DNA from: Cyclobacterium plantarum
GTDB lineage: Bacteria > Bacteroidota > Bacteroidia > Cytophagales > Cyclobacteriaceae
Assembly: GCF_011290685.1 (NCBI RefSeq)
Contig: NZ_JAANYN010000002.1
Span: forward strand, 861,347-925,346
DNA length: 64,000 bases
Direction of reading: 5' to 3'
The translations under genes and the position numbers were made by a program. The notes below the pieces were generated by a model that worked only from the letters and a program-made list of their open reading frames with translations, was not told where the DNA came from and did not search any database. This document shows positions 24,161-33,797 of the stretch, piece after piece (the first letter of the stretch is position 1; each line of letters opens with the position of its first letter).

Positions 24161-26086
24161 ATGGCCTTATCCCCTCAGACCACAGATAAAGTAAAGGAAC
24201 GCGTAGATATCGAAGAGGTAGTCAACGATTATGTATCCTTAAAAAAGAAAGGACAAAACCTATGGGCCTGTTGTCCCTTTCATCAGGAGAAAACGCCCTC
24301 TTTTTCCGTATCACCTGCCAAGCAAATATATAAGTGCTTCGGATGCGGCAAGGCGGGGGATCCCATCCAATTTATCATGGATATCGAGGGGATAGGGTTT
24401 ACCGAAGCCATCCGGCACCTGGCCCAGAAATATGGGATTGAAGTTGAGGAGGAAACCAGTCAGGACCCGGTCGATATTCAGGCTTACAATGAAAGGGAAA
24501 GCCTTTTTATTGCGGTGAATTTTGCCAAAGAGTTCTTTCAGCAAAACCTGAAAACAGAGGAAGGCCAATCCATCGGCCTGAGTTATTTTAAAGAAAGAGG
24601 TTTTGATCCCGTCACCATTGAAAAATTCGATTTGGGTTATGCCCTTGACAGCTGGGATCAATTGCTGGTTCAGGCCAAAAAATCGGGTTTTGAGGTGGAA
24701 AACCTGCTGAAAGCCGGGTTGGTTCTTGAGAGGGAAAACAATAAGGGCAATTATTACGACCGTTTTAGGGGAAGGGTCGTTTTTCCCATCCACAACCTGA
24801 GCGGAAAACCCATCGCATTTGGTGCCAGAATACTGACCCAGGATAAAAAACAGCCCAAATACATCAATTCTCCGGAAACGGCGATCTATCACAAGAGCGA
24901 TGTGCTATATGGCATCTACCAAGCCAAAAAAGCCATCAGGCAGGAAGAAAACTGCTACCTGGTAGAAGGGTATACGGATGTGATTTCCATGCATATGGCA
25001 GGAATAGAAAATGTGGTGGCCTCCTCGGGTACTTCATTGACAGCTTCCCAGATCAAACTGATCAAACGGTTTTCCGATCAGGTTACCGTTCTGTACGATG
25101 GAGATGATGCCGGAATAAAGGCCTCCCTGAGGGGCATAGACATGCTTTTGGAGGGCGGGCTGAATGTGAAGGCTGTGGTTTTTCCTCCGGGAGAAGATCC
25201 CGACAGTTTTGCCAGAAAGTCCGGGAAAAGCGGTTTTCAAAATTTCCTGAAGACTGAGGAAAAAGATTTTATCCATTTTAAAATTGATCTATTCGCCAGT
25301 GAAGCGGCCAATGACCCCATAAAAAAAGCTGAGGCCATCCGGCAGGTGGTCCTGAGTATATCCAAAATCCCTGACCCCATCGTACGCTCGGTCTATGCCA
25401 AAGAATCGGCCAGGTTGTTGGCAATGGAAGAAGATATCCTTCTGACAGAGCTCAACCGGCAGATCCTGAAACAACAACAAAGACCTGGCGGCCAGGCAGA
25501 AGAAGCTCCCCCCGTGGAACAAATGCTGCCCACTTCGCCTGAGGAGGAGAAAGACAAGCTCCAGCCCAAAAATATCAAAGAAGAGCGGGAATTGATCCGC
25601 ATTTTGATCAATTATGGGTTCGAAAAGGTATCAGAGGAAATGCATGTTTGCGAATACCTGCTGGAAGAAATCAAGGAACTGGAATTTGACACACCGGTTT
25701 TCCAAAAGCTTCTGTTGCATTATAAAAAAGCTCTTTTGCAGGGAATATTACCCAAGTTTGATTACTTCCTGGATACGCAGGACGGTGAACTCAAAAAGGA
25801 GGTGATCAACATGATTGCCCAGAGCAGGGAAATATCGCTCAATTGGGAGATCAAACACCAAATATTTACCAAAAAAGAATCGGATGATTTATCAGATACC
25901 TCCTACCGCATCTCATTGAAACTCAAAAGTGCCTATTTGAAAAAAATGAGATTGGAAGTTCAGGAAAAAATAAAAGAGGCCTCCGAATCCGAATTGAATG
26001 AACTCTTGCCGGTATACATGGAAATCAACCAGTTAAAAACAAAAATTGATCAGGAATTGGGCAATGTAATCCCTTCCAGGAATTAA
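24161..26086 (+). CDS. dnaG: DNA primase DnaG
   Basis: The primase that makes RNA primers at the replication fork, 641 residues. The CHC2 zinc-binding module has Cys38, His41, Cys59 and Cys62 (CPFHQEKTPSF, KCFGCGKAGD). The catalytic core has the RNA-polymerase-basic region (YDRFRGRVVFPI) and the TOPRIM acidic residues (EGYTDVI with Glu269; DGDDAG at about 310). The C-terminal region from about 470 is a helical DnaB-binding domain with a proline-rich linker (residues about 455-480). The ATG at 24161 is chosen over the upstream GTG (24125). Confidence 0.97.
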   Translation: MALSPQTTDKVKERVDIEEVVNDYVSLKKKGQNLWACCPFHQEKTPSFSVSPAKQIYKCFGCGKAGDPIQFIMDIEGIGFTEAIRHLAQKYGIEVEEETSQDPVDIQAYNERESLFIAVNFAKEFFQQNLKTEEGQSIGLSYFKERGFDPVTIEKFDLGYALDSWDQLLVQAKKSGFEVENLLKAGLVLERENNKGNYYDRFRGRVVFPIHNLSGKPIAFGARILTQDKKQPKYINSPETAIYHKSDVLYGIYQAKKAIRQEENCYLVEGYTDVISMHMAGIENVVASSGTSLTASQIKLIKRFSDQVTVLYDGDDAGIKASLRGIDMLLEGGLNVKAVVFPPGEDPDSFARKSGKSGFQNFLKTEEKDFIHFKIDLFASEAANDPIKKAEAIRQVVLSISKIPDPIVRSVYAKESARLLAMEEDILLTELNRQILKQQQRPGGQAEEAPPVEQMLPTSPEEEKDKLQPKNIKEERELIRILINYGFEKVSEEMHVCEYLLEEIKELEFDTPVFQKLLLHYKKALLQGILPKFDYFLDTQDGELKKEVINMIAQSREISLNWEIKHQIFTKKESDDLSDTSYRISLKLKSAYLKKMRLEVQEKIKEASESELNELLPVYMEINQLKTKIDQELGNVIPSRN

Positions 26087-26126
26087 ACTAATATTTCGAA
26101 AAAACGGTTAAGCAAATAAATAATCG

Positions 26127-26134
26127 TAATTTTG
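26127..26134 (+). promoter_or_regulatory. ribBA promoter, -7 element
   Basis: TAATTTTG matches TAnnTTTG exactly, 31 bp before the ATG at 26165. Transcription would begin around 26141, which leaves almost no leader for the ATG at 26147 and favours 26165 as the start. No FMN riboswitch could fit in this short gap. Confidence 0.5.
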
Positions 26135-26164
26135 CGACTTTATTGAATGAGATCAACAAATATA

Positions 26165-27382
26165 ATGGAAGATACTTTTCACCTCAATACCATCGAAGAA
26201 GCCATAGAAGCCACCAGAAAAGGAGAAATCATTATCGTGGTGGACGATGAAGACCGTGAAAATGAAGGGGATTTTGTTTGCGCCGCTGAAAAAGTGACTC
26301 CGGAAATCATCAATTTCATGGCCACCCATGGCAGGGGACTGATATGTGCGCCGCTAATTGAGGACAGATGTGAAGAGCTGGGGCTTGAGTTGATGGTGGG
26401 TACCAATACGGCGGCTTTCGAAACACCTTTCACTGTATCTGTGGATCTTATAGGCCATGGCTGTACTACAGGGATTTCTGCCAGCGACCGGTCCAAAACC
26501 ATCAAAGCCCTGATCGATCCGGAAATACGTCCGGAAGAACTGGGAAAGCCGGGACATATTTTCCCGTTGAAAGCCAAAAGAGGTGGGGTATTGAGGAGGA
26601 CGGGCCATACAGAGGCCGCCATTGACCTTGCCCGCCTGGCGGGATTACAACCTGCAGGTGTGTTGGTTGAAATCATGAATGAAGATGGCACCATGGCCAG
26701 GTTACCGGATCTGGTGCAGGTGGCCAAAAGATTTGACCTTAAACTGATTTCCATCAAAGACCTGATTGCCTACAGGTTAAAAAACGAAAGCCTCATCAAG
26801 AGAGAAATTGGTGTGGATATGCCTACGGAATGGGGTAATTTTGACCTGATTGCTTACAGGCAAACCAATACGGATGAAATTCATATGGCCCTGATCAAAG
26901 GCAAATGGGAAGAGGGTGATACTGTGATGGTAAGGGTACATTCCTCCTGCATCACAGGGGATATTTTTGGCTCTTGCCGGTGTGATTGCGGGCCACAACT
27001 TCACCAGGCTATGAAAATGGTTGAAGCGCACGGTAAGGGGCTGGTGCTTTACATGAACCAGGAAGGCCGTGGCATTGGACTGATCAATAAACTGAAAGCC
27101 TATAAATTACAGGAAGAAGGTATGGACACGGTTCAGGCCAATCTTGCCCTGGGTTTTCCCATGGACAAAAGGGATTACGGGGTAGGTGCACAGATTCTTC
27201 GCGACCTGAATGTGACCAAAATCAAGTTGATCACCAATAATCCCACCAAAAGGATAGGTCTTTCCGGATATGGATTGGAAATAGTGGATACTGTCCCCCT
27301 GGAGATCAATTCCAATCCACATAACGAGAGATACCTTCAAACCAAAAGGGATAAAATGGGCCACCAAATCATGCGCAAGTAG
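26165..27382 (+). CDS. ribBA: RibBA: 3,4-dihydroxy-2-butanone-4-phosphate synthase / GTP cyclohydrolase II
   Basis: A bifunctional enzyme of 405 residues that starts both branches of riboflavin synthesis, from ribulose-5-phosphate and from GTP. The N-terminal DHBP synthase half has [16 protein letters not shown] (about 26-41) and the [12 protein letters not shown] loop. The C-terminal GTP cyclohydrolase II half has the zinc ligands Cys262, Cys273 and Cys275 ([16 protein letters not shown]) and the QEGRGIGL loop, both active-site regions being intact. The ATG at 26165 ([14 protein letters not shown]) is preferred over 26147 because of the promoter position. Confidence 0.97.
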   Translation: MEDTFHLNTIEEAIEATRKGEIIIVVDDEDRENEGDFVCAAEKVTPEIINFMATHGRGLICAPLIEDRCEELGLELMVGTNTAAFETPFTVSVDLIGHGCTTGISASDRSKTIKALIDPEIRPEELGKPGHIFPLKAKRGGVLRRTGHTEAAIDLARLAGLQPAGVLVEIMNEDGTMARLPDLVQVAKRFDLKLISIKDLIAYRLKNESLIKREIGVDMPTEWGNFDLIAYRQTNTDEIHMALIKGKWEEGDTVMVRVHSSCITGDIFGSCRCDCGPQLHQAMKMVEAHGKGLVLYMNQEGRGIGLINKLKAYKLQEEGMDTVQANLALGFPMDKRDYGVGAQILRDLNVTKIKLITNNPTKRIGLSGYGLEIVDTVPLEINSNPHNERYLQTKRDKMGHQIMRK

Positions 27383-27421
27383 CCTTCAGCCAATGTTTAC
27401 CCCGGCATACTTCAACATAAT

Positions 27422-27441
27422 CTGATAATTTTACGTATCAG
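27422..27441. promoter_or_regulatory. Palindrome before the Met-rich protein gene
   Basis: CTGATA-N8-TATCAG, a perfect 6-bp inverted repeat, 27 bp before the ATG at 27469. The middle contains TAATTTTA, one base from the promoter consensus, so this may be an operator over a -7 box or a short hairpin. Confidence 0.35.
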
Positions 27442-27468
27442 GGGGTAGAAGCAAAAAGCAATTAAGTC

Positions 27469-28122
27469 ATGAGAAAATACCTGTTTATCCTATCTTGTTT
27501 ATTCATGCTTGTCACCGTTGCCGGGGCGCAGGAATTTCCTTCCCAGATTTGGCACGATGGAAAAGTATATCTAAGTTCAGGGGAAATACATGAAGGCAAG
27601 GTGAAATATGACCTGGAAGCCAATATTGTCCAGGTTCAGTCCAATACCGTAGAAACTTTCAGTTCTGCCTCTATCAGCCATTTTGAAATTTTCGATGAAA
27701 TTTATGGTGGCATCAGAATTTTCTATAGCCTCCCCTATGCCTTGAACTCAGATTACAAAACACCCATATTTTTTGAATTGCTTACAGAAGGGCAGGAAAT
27801 TACCTTGTTGTGCCGGGAATTTATTACCGTAGACAACAGGAATTTCAACACCATGGGTATGCGGGGCATGTACATGAATCCCATGTGGGGCATGCCCATG
27901 ATGGGAAGAGGCTTTAACCGGCTTGATTTTGATTTTTATTTTCTTCAGGATCAAAAAATTTATAAATACAGCCAGAAAAAAAGAGAACTGCTCAATGATT
28001 TTATGGACGATAAGTCTTCAGAAATGAAACTTTACATGAGAAAAAACAGACTTTCTCATGATAAAAGGGGAGATTTGCTGAGGATTACCGCCTATTACAA
28101 TCAAATAAAAAGAAATTCTTAA
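27469..28122 (+). CDS. Exported protein of unknown function with a methionine-rich loop
   Basis: A 217-residue protein that does not match a family I can name. It has a signal peptide (cleavage after AGA, about residue 20), a beta-rich body with repeating pattern GKVYLSSGEIHEGKVKYD, and a Met-rich segment at 129-145 (MGMRGMYMNPMWGMPMM) that holds eight methionines in 17 residues. Such segments often bind copper(I)/silver or interact with membranes; either is a guess here. The stop shares one base with the surE start (taATG), so the genes are in one operon. Confidence 0.75.
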   Translation: MRKYLFILSCLFMLVTVAGAQEFPSQIWHDGKVYLSSGEIHEGKVKYDLEANIVQVQSNTVETFSSASISHFEIFDEIYGGIRIFYSLPYALNSDYKTPIFFELLTEGQEITLLCREFITVDNRNFNTMGMRGMYMNPMWGMPMMGRGFNRLDFDFYFLQDQKIYKYSQKKRELLNDFMDDKSSEMKLYMRKNRLSHDKRGDLLRITAYYNQIKRNS

Positions 28123-28913
28123 TGTCAAAACCTTTAATTTTAGTATCCAATGATGACGGGATTACTTCCCGGGGAATCCGTGTACTGGTAGATGTAATGA
28201 AAAAATTGGGGGACGTGGTCGTGGTAGCACCCGACAGCCCCCAATCCGGTATGGGACATGCCATCACCATTGGAAATACCCTTCGCCTTTATGAGGAGGA
28301 GATTTTTCAAGACGTAAAAGCGTTTAAATCCAGCGGGACACCGGCTGACTGCGTAAAGCTGGCCAAACACTATGTATTGAAAGACAGGAGGCCAGACCTT
28401 ATCGTTAGCGGAATCAATCATGGAAGCAACACCTCCATCAGTGTGTTGTACTCAGGCACCATGTCCGCTGCCATAGAAGGTGCCATAGAAGGCTATCCTT
28501 CCATAGGTTTCAGCCTTTGTGATTACAGTTCAGATGCAGATTTTTCCCATGTAGAGGCCCATGTGTACCAGATTGCCAAACAGGTATTGGAATTTGGAAT
28601 TCCAAAGGGAGTGGCGCTCAATGTTAATTTTCCTCCCAAGAGAAATGAAGCCCTGAAAGGGATTAAAATTTGCAGGCAGGCCCGGGCCAAGTGGCAGGAG
28701 GATTTTGAGGAGAGATATGACCCCAATGGGAGGAAATATTTTTGGATGGCAGGTAATTTTGTCAATTTTGATAAAGGAGAAGACAATGATGAATGGGCCA
28801 TTGCCAATAATTATGCTGCAGTGGTGCCTTGTCAGTTTGATATGACAGCACACCATGCCATCCCCCAAATCAATAATGATTGGGATTGGGAAAGTATCAA
28901 ATCTGGTTTTTAA
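28122..28913 (+). CDS. surE: 5'/3'-nucleotidase SurE
   Basis: A metal-dependent nucleotidase that removes phosphate from nucleoside monophosphates, also linked to stationary-phase survival. At 263 residues it is of the usual size. The metal site is Asn10-Asp11-Asp12 in LVSNDDGI; then SPQSGMGHA (about 44-52) and SGINHGSN (about 95-102) complete the active site. The ATG overlaps the previous gene by one base. It faces a heparinase-like gene 7 bp away, convergently. Confidence 0.96.
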   Translation: MSKPLILVSNDDGITSRGIRVLVDVMKKLGDVVVVAPDSPQSGMGHAITIGNTLRLYEEEIFQDVKAFKSSGTPADCVKLAKHYVLKDRRPDLIVSGINHGSNTSISVLYSGTMSAAIEGAIEGYPSIGFSLCDYSSDADFSHVEAHVYQIAKQVLEFGIPKGVALNVNFPPKRNEALKGIKICRQARAKWQEDFEERYDPNGRKYFWMAGNFVNFDKGEDNDEWAIANNYAAVVPCQFDMTAHHAIPQINNDWDWESIKSGF

Positions 28914-28920
28914 TTCAGAT

Positions 28921-30873
28921 TTATTCTCTTTTTAGTACAAAGGTGCTTTTACCTTTGGCTGGGATGGATTGGTATTCCAAGTTGATCCTGTAAATGGTAT
29001 CGCCCCATTTCTGACCTATTCCTTTGTCTTCGGGCTCAGTAAGGGCTATTTTCTCAACGCTGGCCACCATGCTTTTGGCATCATAACTGAGTTCAAACGG
29101 AAGGATATTCCCCTGTGCATCTTCGAATGGAATAGACAATACACCGGGTTCCACTACTTTGGCGGGATAAATGGTCATGAGATGTTGCACCAGGCTGTTG
29201 GATTGGGTCAATTGAAAAGCATCATTTATCGTCACTTTTTTACCCCTATCCAGCTTTAAAACCCGCTCCCAGAATACTATCCCCGCATTTTCCGGATAAG
29301 CCTGCGCAATGTTCAGTGTCATGCCACTGCTGTTTTTCCCGGCTTCATGACTGACTTCCGTTGCCCGGTATTGACTCCCTGGCAATTGGGTAGTTTCATT
29401 GATGGTGGGCAGGTTGTGGTAATCCGAACGGTTGTACCAAATGCTGTAACGCTCCTCACTGAACGTTTTCCTGGTATAGGTGCCCCGGCCTACATCAATC
29501 AAAAGAGGTAAGCCATTGTAATACACTACATAATTGCCAATATCATTGTGGTTATGGCTCTCATCATTATGGCCTCCTTTGCCGGCAAGAAAAAAACCAT
29601 CCGTGCTTCCCTCGCTGTCTCTGGCGACCATTACCTGTATATCAGGAAGCCAGACATCCTTGGGAAGCGGCAGCCCTTTTTCGGCTTTTTGGAATTCTTC
29701 CTGCATGAATACCTCAAAAAAGTTTCTGAAATAATGGAAGCGGGGTAGGGTAAAATCATTTTCCCTGCGGTAATAGGCTCCAAATTTCATCATGTCAGGA
29801 TCCTGAATGGCTTTTCCATAGCGGTAAATCATGGAGGCAGCCATGGTAGGTTGGGGATCTGCATCTGCGAAATTCAGGAAATAATCTTCACTGATCTGAG
29901 CCCGGTAGATAAACTTCCCCATGTTTTTTACCTTTTCATCTTCATACACATACTGGAAGGCACCATTTGTGGCCAGGTCAAGCAGGGAAATATTGTCAAA
30001 CAAGGAGGCTGCAGCAGCTCCCCAATAGCTGGGCCCTTCATCACAGCCACCATCCTCCGGATAGGGAGTCAGAAATTCATCCAAAACCTCCATGGCTTTG
30101 TAAACCTGAGCAGCTCGTTTTTCTTCATCGTCCGCCAGTAGCAGGGCAGTATTGATCCAGTTGGAACAAATCCAGGGATTCCAGTTATTGGGTGGTCTGC
30201 CATTGGCATTGGCAGCCATCCAGCCATGGTGCTGGTTCATCAAAGGTTCGAATATGCGGGTTTGCGTTTCATGGCGTATTCTTTTCCGGATTTGGGGAGA
30301 AATTTCATCAAACCTATCGCCAAAAAAATAATCGGCCCATGCCAGGTAAGTAGCTGTTTCAGCGGCAAATAAATCCACAAATGGCCGGGTTACATCCATC
30401 AATCCGGAATATTCTTTGGTCTTAGGAAGATGAGCAGGCACTCCCCAAAAAGATTCTTCGCAAATAGACCAGATTCCATTGATAATGGGATCTATAAACC
30501 TGCCTTCATTTTCGTAAAGTTCTGCCAAAATCATGGTGCCCAACATCCTGCGCTTTTCGAAGGTGATGGCCTGGTATTCGTCCCTGTCCCCTGTTCGGTC
30601 TATTAATAAAGATTTGGTAGCTGGTATATAAGGCCAATCGTAGTCCATGTTTTCATTGGCATACCTGAGGTACTCCTTCATCATTTCCTGATCGGCATTT
30701 TGCCAGGCTGCCCTGTCATCCAAAACAGGAAATGGTTTCCATTCATCCAAAGGGGTCAGTAATTGAAAAAGCTCTTCTTCGGAGTATTTTCCACTGATGA
30801 GGTTTTGGGCTGCTGCATTATAAACAGCGAAAAAAAACAGCAGCAAGAAAGTCAAATTTTTCTTTAGGCTCAT
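28921..30873 (-). CDS. Heparinase II/III-like polysaccharide lyase (PUL)
   Basis: An exported polysaccharide lyase-type protein, 650 residues. A signal peptide (to AAA at about 22) is followed by an (alpha/alpha) toroid domain (about 40-390; note NPWICSNWINTALLLADD and GGCDEGPSYWGAAAASLFD). The C-terminal beta-sheet domain (about 400-650) carries the heparinase II/III signature SHNHNDIGNYVVYYNGLPLL. Enzymes of this fold cleave uronic-acid-containing polysaccharides by beta-elimination; the substrate cannot be read here. It is on the same strand as the SusC/SusD locus, but the cytochrome and porin operon lies between. Confidence 0.85.
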   Translation of the reverse strand: MSLKKNLTFLLLFFFAVYNAAAQNLISGKYSEEELFQLLTPLDEWKPFPVLDDRAAWQNADQEMMKEYLRYANENMDYDWPYIPATKSLLIDRTGDRDEYQAITFEKRRMLGTMILAELYENEGRFIDPIINGIWSICEESFWGVPAHLPKTKEYSGLMDVTRPFVDLFAAETATYLAWADYFFGDRFDEISPQIRKRIRHETQTRIFEPLMNQHHGWMAANANGRPPNNWNPWICSNWINTALLLADDEEKRAAQVYKAMEVLDEFLTPYPEDGGCDEGPSYWGAAAASLFDNISLLDLATNGAFQYVYEDEKVKNMGKFIYRAQISEDYFLNFADADPQPTMAASMIYRYGKAIQDPDMMKFGAYYRRENDFTLPRFHYFRNFFEVFMQEEFQKAEKGLPLPKDVWLPDIQVMVARDSEGSTDGFFLAGKGGHNDESHNHNDIGNYVVYYNGLPLLIDVGRGTYTRKTFSEERYSIWYNRSDYHNLPTINETTQLPGSQYRATEVSHEAGKNSSGMTLNIAQAYPENAGIVFWERVLKLDRGKKVTINDAFQLTQSNSLVQHLMTIYPAKVVEPGVLSIPFEDAQGNILPFELSYDAKSMVASVEKIALTEPEDKGIGQKWGDTIYRINLEYQSIPAKGKSTFVLKRE

Positions 30874-31049
30874 TTAAATTTTGGGTTATTGTAAAAAACG
30901 GAATTTGAATGACCTTTTTTAAATTTCCATTGCCATGCTGCCTTATTTTAACAACTATGGTTTAAATTTTTCTCGGTAATCCTGTCAATGAGATCGGAGT
31001 CATTCCAAAGGTCAATTTACAAAAAAATTTATTCCGGGAAAGCATGCTG

Positions 31050-31065
31050 TGTGATAGAGATCACT
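31050..31065 (+). promoter_or_regulatory. Crp/Fnr-family binding site upstream of the cytochrome operon
   Basis: TGTGATAGAGATCACT holds a perfect 5-bp inverted repeat (GTGAT-AGAG-ATCAC) and matches TGTGA-N6-TCACA at 9 of 10 positions. It is 51 bp before the ATG, a place typical for activation. It suggests oxygen- or redox-related control of the cytochrome. Confidence 0.6.
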
Positions 31066-31116
31066 TCTTACAGAATTAATTGCAGGTAATATTGTAATTA
31101 TTAAAGAAGTAATCTT

Positions 31117-32178
31117 ATGAAAAAATCTGCTCAATCTTTGCTTTTGTTGATCAAAGGGCTGTTGGGTCTGCTTTTGGTAATTTTTATGTTGAGTTTGTTT
31201 GTTCTTGCATTGGTGATCACTCAATTTGGAACAGATAGTACCGCCAAAGTACCTGTTGTGGCTGACGCAAAAAATGTCCCGCAACCAAGTGTAAAAAAAG
31301 ACCAGGGCCTGATTTCCAGGGATGACCTCTGGCAAGCACCTGACTGGAATACTGTAACGGCCGAGCCCAATGCCAAACAAATTCAATATGGCAAAGAATT
31401 ACTGGTACATACGGCGGAATACCTCGGTCCTGAAGGAAAAGTAAAAAAAATATCCAACGGACTGAACTGCCAAAACTGCCATCTGGAGGCAGGCACACTT
31501 CCCCTGGGAAATAACTTCGGGGCTGTTGCCTCCGGCTATCCCAAAATAAGGGCCCGATCAGGTCAAATGGAGGATATTCCAAAAAGAATCAATGATTGCT
31601 TTGAAAGAAGCCTCAATGGTAAGGCCCTGGAAAGGGACAGCGAAGAAATGAAAGCCATGGTTGCCTACATGCTTTGGCTGGGTAAGGCTGTTCCCAAAGG
31701 CACCCGGCCCCAAGGTAGCGGTATATATGCCGTTCCTCTGATGGAAAGGGCAGCGGATCCCATTTTGGGAAAAACCGTCTATGACCAACAATGCGCCAGT
31801 TGTCATGGTTCTGAAGGACAGGGGTTGGCCCAAGCCTCTGGTAAAGGGTATATTTATCCTCCACTCTGGGGCTCCAACAGCTACAATGACGGTGCCGGAT
31901 TGTACCGGCTTTCCCGCTTTGCAGGGTTTGTCAAAGCCAATATGCCTTTAGGAGCCCGCTATGAACGGCCCTTGCTCAGTGATGAAGAAGCCTGGGATGT
32001 TGCTGCCTATGTCAACTCTATGGAAAGACCGTCGAAAGATAAATCTGTCGACTGGCCGGATATATCCAAAAAACCCATGGACCATCCTTTTGGACCATTT
32101 GCAGATCCTTATTCAGAGACACAGCATAAATATGGCCCGTTTCAACCCATATTGACTGCAAAAGCTGAAGTGAAATGA
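31117..32178 (+). CDS. Dihaem cytochrome c, thiosulfate dehydrogenase (TsdA)-like
   Basis: A membrane-anchored (helix about 12-36) periplasmic cytochrome of 353 residues. It has two haem motifs, CQNCH (118-122) and CASCH (226-230), with Met276 as the probable second-haem ligand. Family features of TsdA are present: PLGNNFGAVASGYPKIRARSG around 129-149, Cys161 in RINDCFERS (in TsdA a Cys at this place is the unusual axial ligand of haem 1), and PPLWGSNSYNDGAG (248-261). TsdA joins two thiosulfates to tetrathionate, or the reverse. It overlaps the porin gene by 4 bp and lies behind a Crp/Fnr-like site. Confidence 0.8.
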   Translation: MKKSAQSLLLLIKGLLGLLLVIFMLSLFVLALVITQFGTDSTAKVPVVADAKNVPQPSVKKDQGLISRDDLWQAPDWNTVTAEPNAKQIQYGKELLVHTAEYLGPEGKVKKISNGLNCQNCHLEAGTLPLGNNFGAVASGYPKIRARSGQMEDIPKRINDCFERSLNGKALERDSEEMKAMVAYMLWLGKAVPKGTRPQGSGIYAVPLMERAADPILGKTVYDQQCASCHGSEGQGLAQASGKGYIYPPLWGSNSYNDGAGLYRLSRFAGFVKANMPLGARYERPLLSDEEAWDVAAYVNSMERPSKDKSVDWPDISKKPMDHPFGPFADPYSETQHKYGPFQPILTAKAEVK

Positions 32179-33536
32179 AAAAATTCCAGATTATCATTTA
32201 TTTGTCTTTTCTTTGGCTTCCTCTGAGCGCCCAGCAAGATTCCACCGTCTGGAAAACAGCAATTGAATTGGGACTTCGCTCCTATTTTATGAGCACCAGC
32301 TACACGGGAGATTTTAAAAATGACCATGCCTGGGGTCAAATGGCAAAGGTAGAAACTAGCACAAGTCTTCCCTTTGGATTTAAAGTGAATGGGGAATACC
32401 TGGGCTTTCTACGGATTTTGAGTTCAGACCTTAGGGCATTGGACCCCCGCGTGCCAAACCTTAATCGTTATGAGGTGGGCCTTTTTGATGTGAATCATTT
32501 GGACCGCAGGCTGTTTGGGAAAATAGGCAAACTGAACCTGGCTTTCGAAAAGGGGAAATTCCAGGCTATTTTGGGCAGGATGGAAATCAACACGCCTTTC
32601 ATCAACCAGCAGGATGGCAGGCTGAGTCCCACCTTTGTAGAAGGATTAAGGGTAGGATTACTACCCAACCCCAATGTACACATCAAGAGTAATCTGATAT
32701 GGGCAGTCTCACCTCGATCTACCGGGAATTGGTTTGCCTTGGATGAAAGCATGGGCATGTACCCGGTAGGAAGGGATGAATTTGGTAATCCTTCCAGCTA
32801 TTTTGGCAATACCAATGTTGATTTTATCCACGTTTTAGATATTGATTTCACCTTAAAAGACAATACCAATCTTCAGCTCAATCATACCTTTGTGGAAAAT
32901 ATTTACAGCAGCTTTCTGGCTCAATGGGACAAAAGCTGGAACATCCCTGATTCCAACCTTAAGGCAATTACAGGAATACAAGCCAGCATTCAACATGGGA
33001 TTGGAAACGGGGGAAATGAGGAAGTTGATCTCCGGTACAAAAATCCGGAGGATTTCAATTGGATAGTGAGTGGAAGAATGGGCCTTCAGTCCAGGCGAAA
33101 TCTATGGCACCTGAACTATACCAAAATTCAGGGAAAGGGACGCTACCTCAGCCCCAGGGAGTGGGGAAGAGATCCTTTCTATACCTTTATTCCCAGGGAA
33201 AGAAATGAAGGATTGGGACATGCAGATGCCATCAGTACCTACTTCCAGCATTCCCTGGCACAAAAACCGCTTCAAGTGTATACCTTTATGGGACTATATT
33301 TTCTTCCTGATGCGGCCGATGCCAGCCGTAATAAGTACGCTGTTCCCAGTTATGCCCAGCTCAATTTGGGCATGCGGTACAATTTGAAGGAATGGGTAGA
33401 GGGGCTTAACCTGCATTTGATATTAATGGGTAAAGCGGCATTAGATCAGCAAAACCTCAAACCGGCATGGGTTTACAATAAAGTCAACCTTTTTCATGTC
33501 AATACCATTCTAAATTATACTATTCCATGGAAATAA
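32175..33536 (+). CDS. Outer-membrane porin-like protein (OprD-like pattern)
   Basis: A 453-residue protein with a signal peptide (LSAQQ at about 20) and long runs of alternating beta-strand pattern that end in an aromatic-rich C-terminus (LNYTIPWK). The segment GRMEINTPFINQQDGRLSPT (about 136-155) resembles the strand of OprD-type porins. The ATG overlaps the cytochrome stop by 4 bp (ATGA), so it is co-translated with it. A role in letting the cytochrome's substrate through the outer membrane is inferred. Confidence 0.7.
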   Translation: MKKFQIIIYLSFLWLPLSAQQDSTVWKTAIELGLRSYFMSTSYTGDFKNDHAWGQMAKVETSTSLPFGFKVNGEYLGFLRILSSDLRALDPRVPNLNRYEVGLFDVNHLDRRLFGKIGKLNLAFEKGKFQAILGRMEINTPFINQQDGRLSPTFVEGLRVGLLPNPNVHIKSNLIWAVSPRSTGNWFALDESMGMYPVGRDEFGNPSSYFGNTNVDFIHVLDIDFTLKDNTNLQLNHTFVENIYSSFLAQWDKSWNIPDSNLKAITGIQASIQHGIGNGGNEEVDLRYKNPEDFNWIVSGRMGLQSRRNLWHLNYTKIQGKGRYLSPREWGRDPFYTFIPRERNEGLGHADAISTYFQHSLAQKPLQVYTFMGLYFLPDAADASRNKYAVPSYAQLNLGMRYNLKEWVEGLNLHLILMGKAALDQQNLKPAWVYNKVNLFHVNTILNYTIPWK

Positions 33537-33548
33537 CTTTGCACCGCT

Positions 33549-33693
33549 CCGCGGAATTTGTAATCCCCGGACGCACGCGAAAGCAGGATTACAAATCCTG
33601 TTTATCTGTCGTCCGACATTACAAATGTCGGACAGCGCAGCTCTGCGGAATTTGCAATTCCGTGGAACTGATGAGGGGGATTTGCAATCCCCA
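33549..33693. repeat. Palindrome array A (RAYT-associated)
   Basis: Five palindromes between the porin stop and the transposase gene. Cores are at 33556, 33588, 33618, 33650 and 33680, spaced 32, 30, 32 and 30. The first is a fusion of type H1 (left arm GCGGAATT) and type H2 (right arm AATCCCC). Exactly 30 bp are missing, which equals the normal H1-to-H2 core distance, so recombination between cores is likely. The later four are types H3, H4, H1 and H2. Confidence 0.9.
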
Positions 33694-33797
33694 CTTAAAC
33701 TCGAAAAATAAAATTACCAAATCAGATATTGATTTTTAACTCCCTGAACAGTAAATTGATAGGGTTAAAACAACTGTTCATTTTAAATTTTTTACAC

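Noticed and set aside
26087-26164. FMN riboswitch before ribBA
   Set aside because: The gap is only 78 bp, already holds a promoter box 31 bp before the start, and shows none of the conserved RFN blocks.
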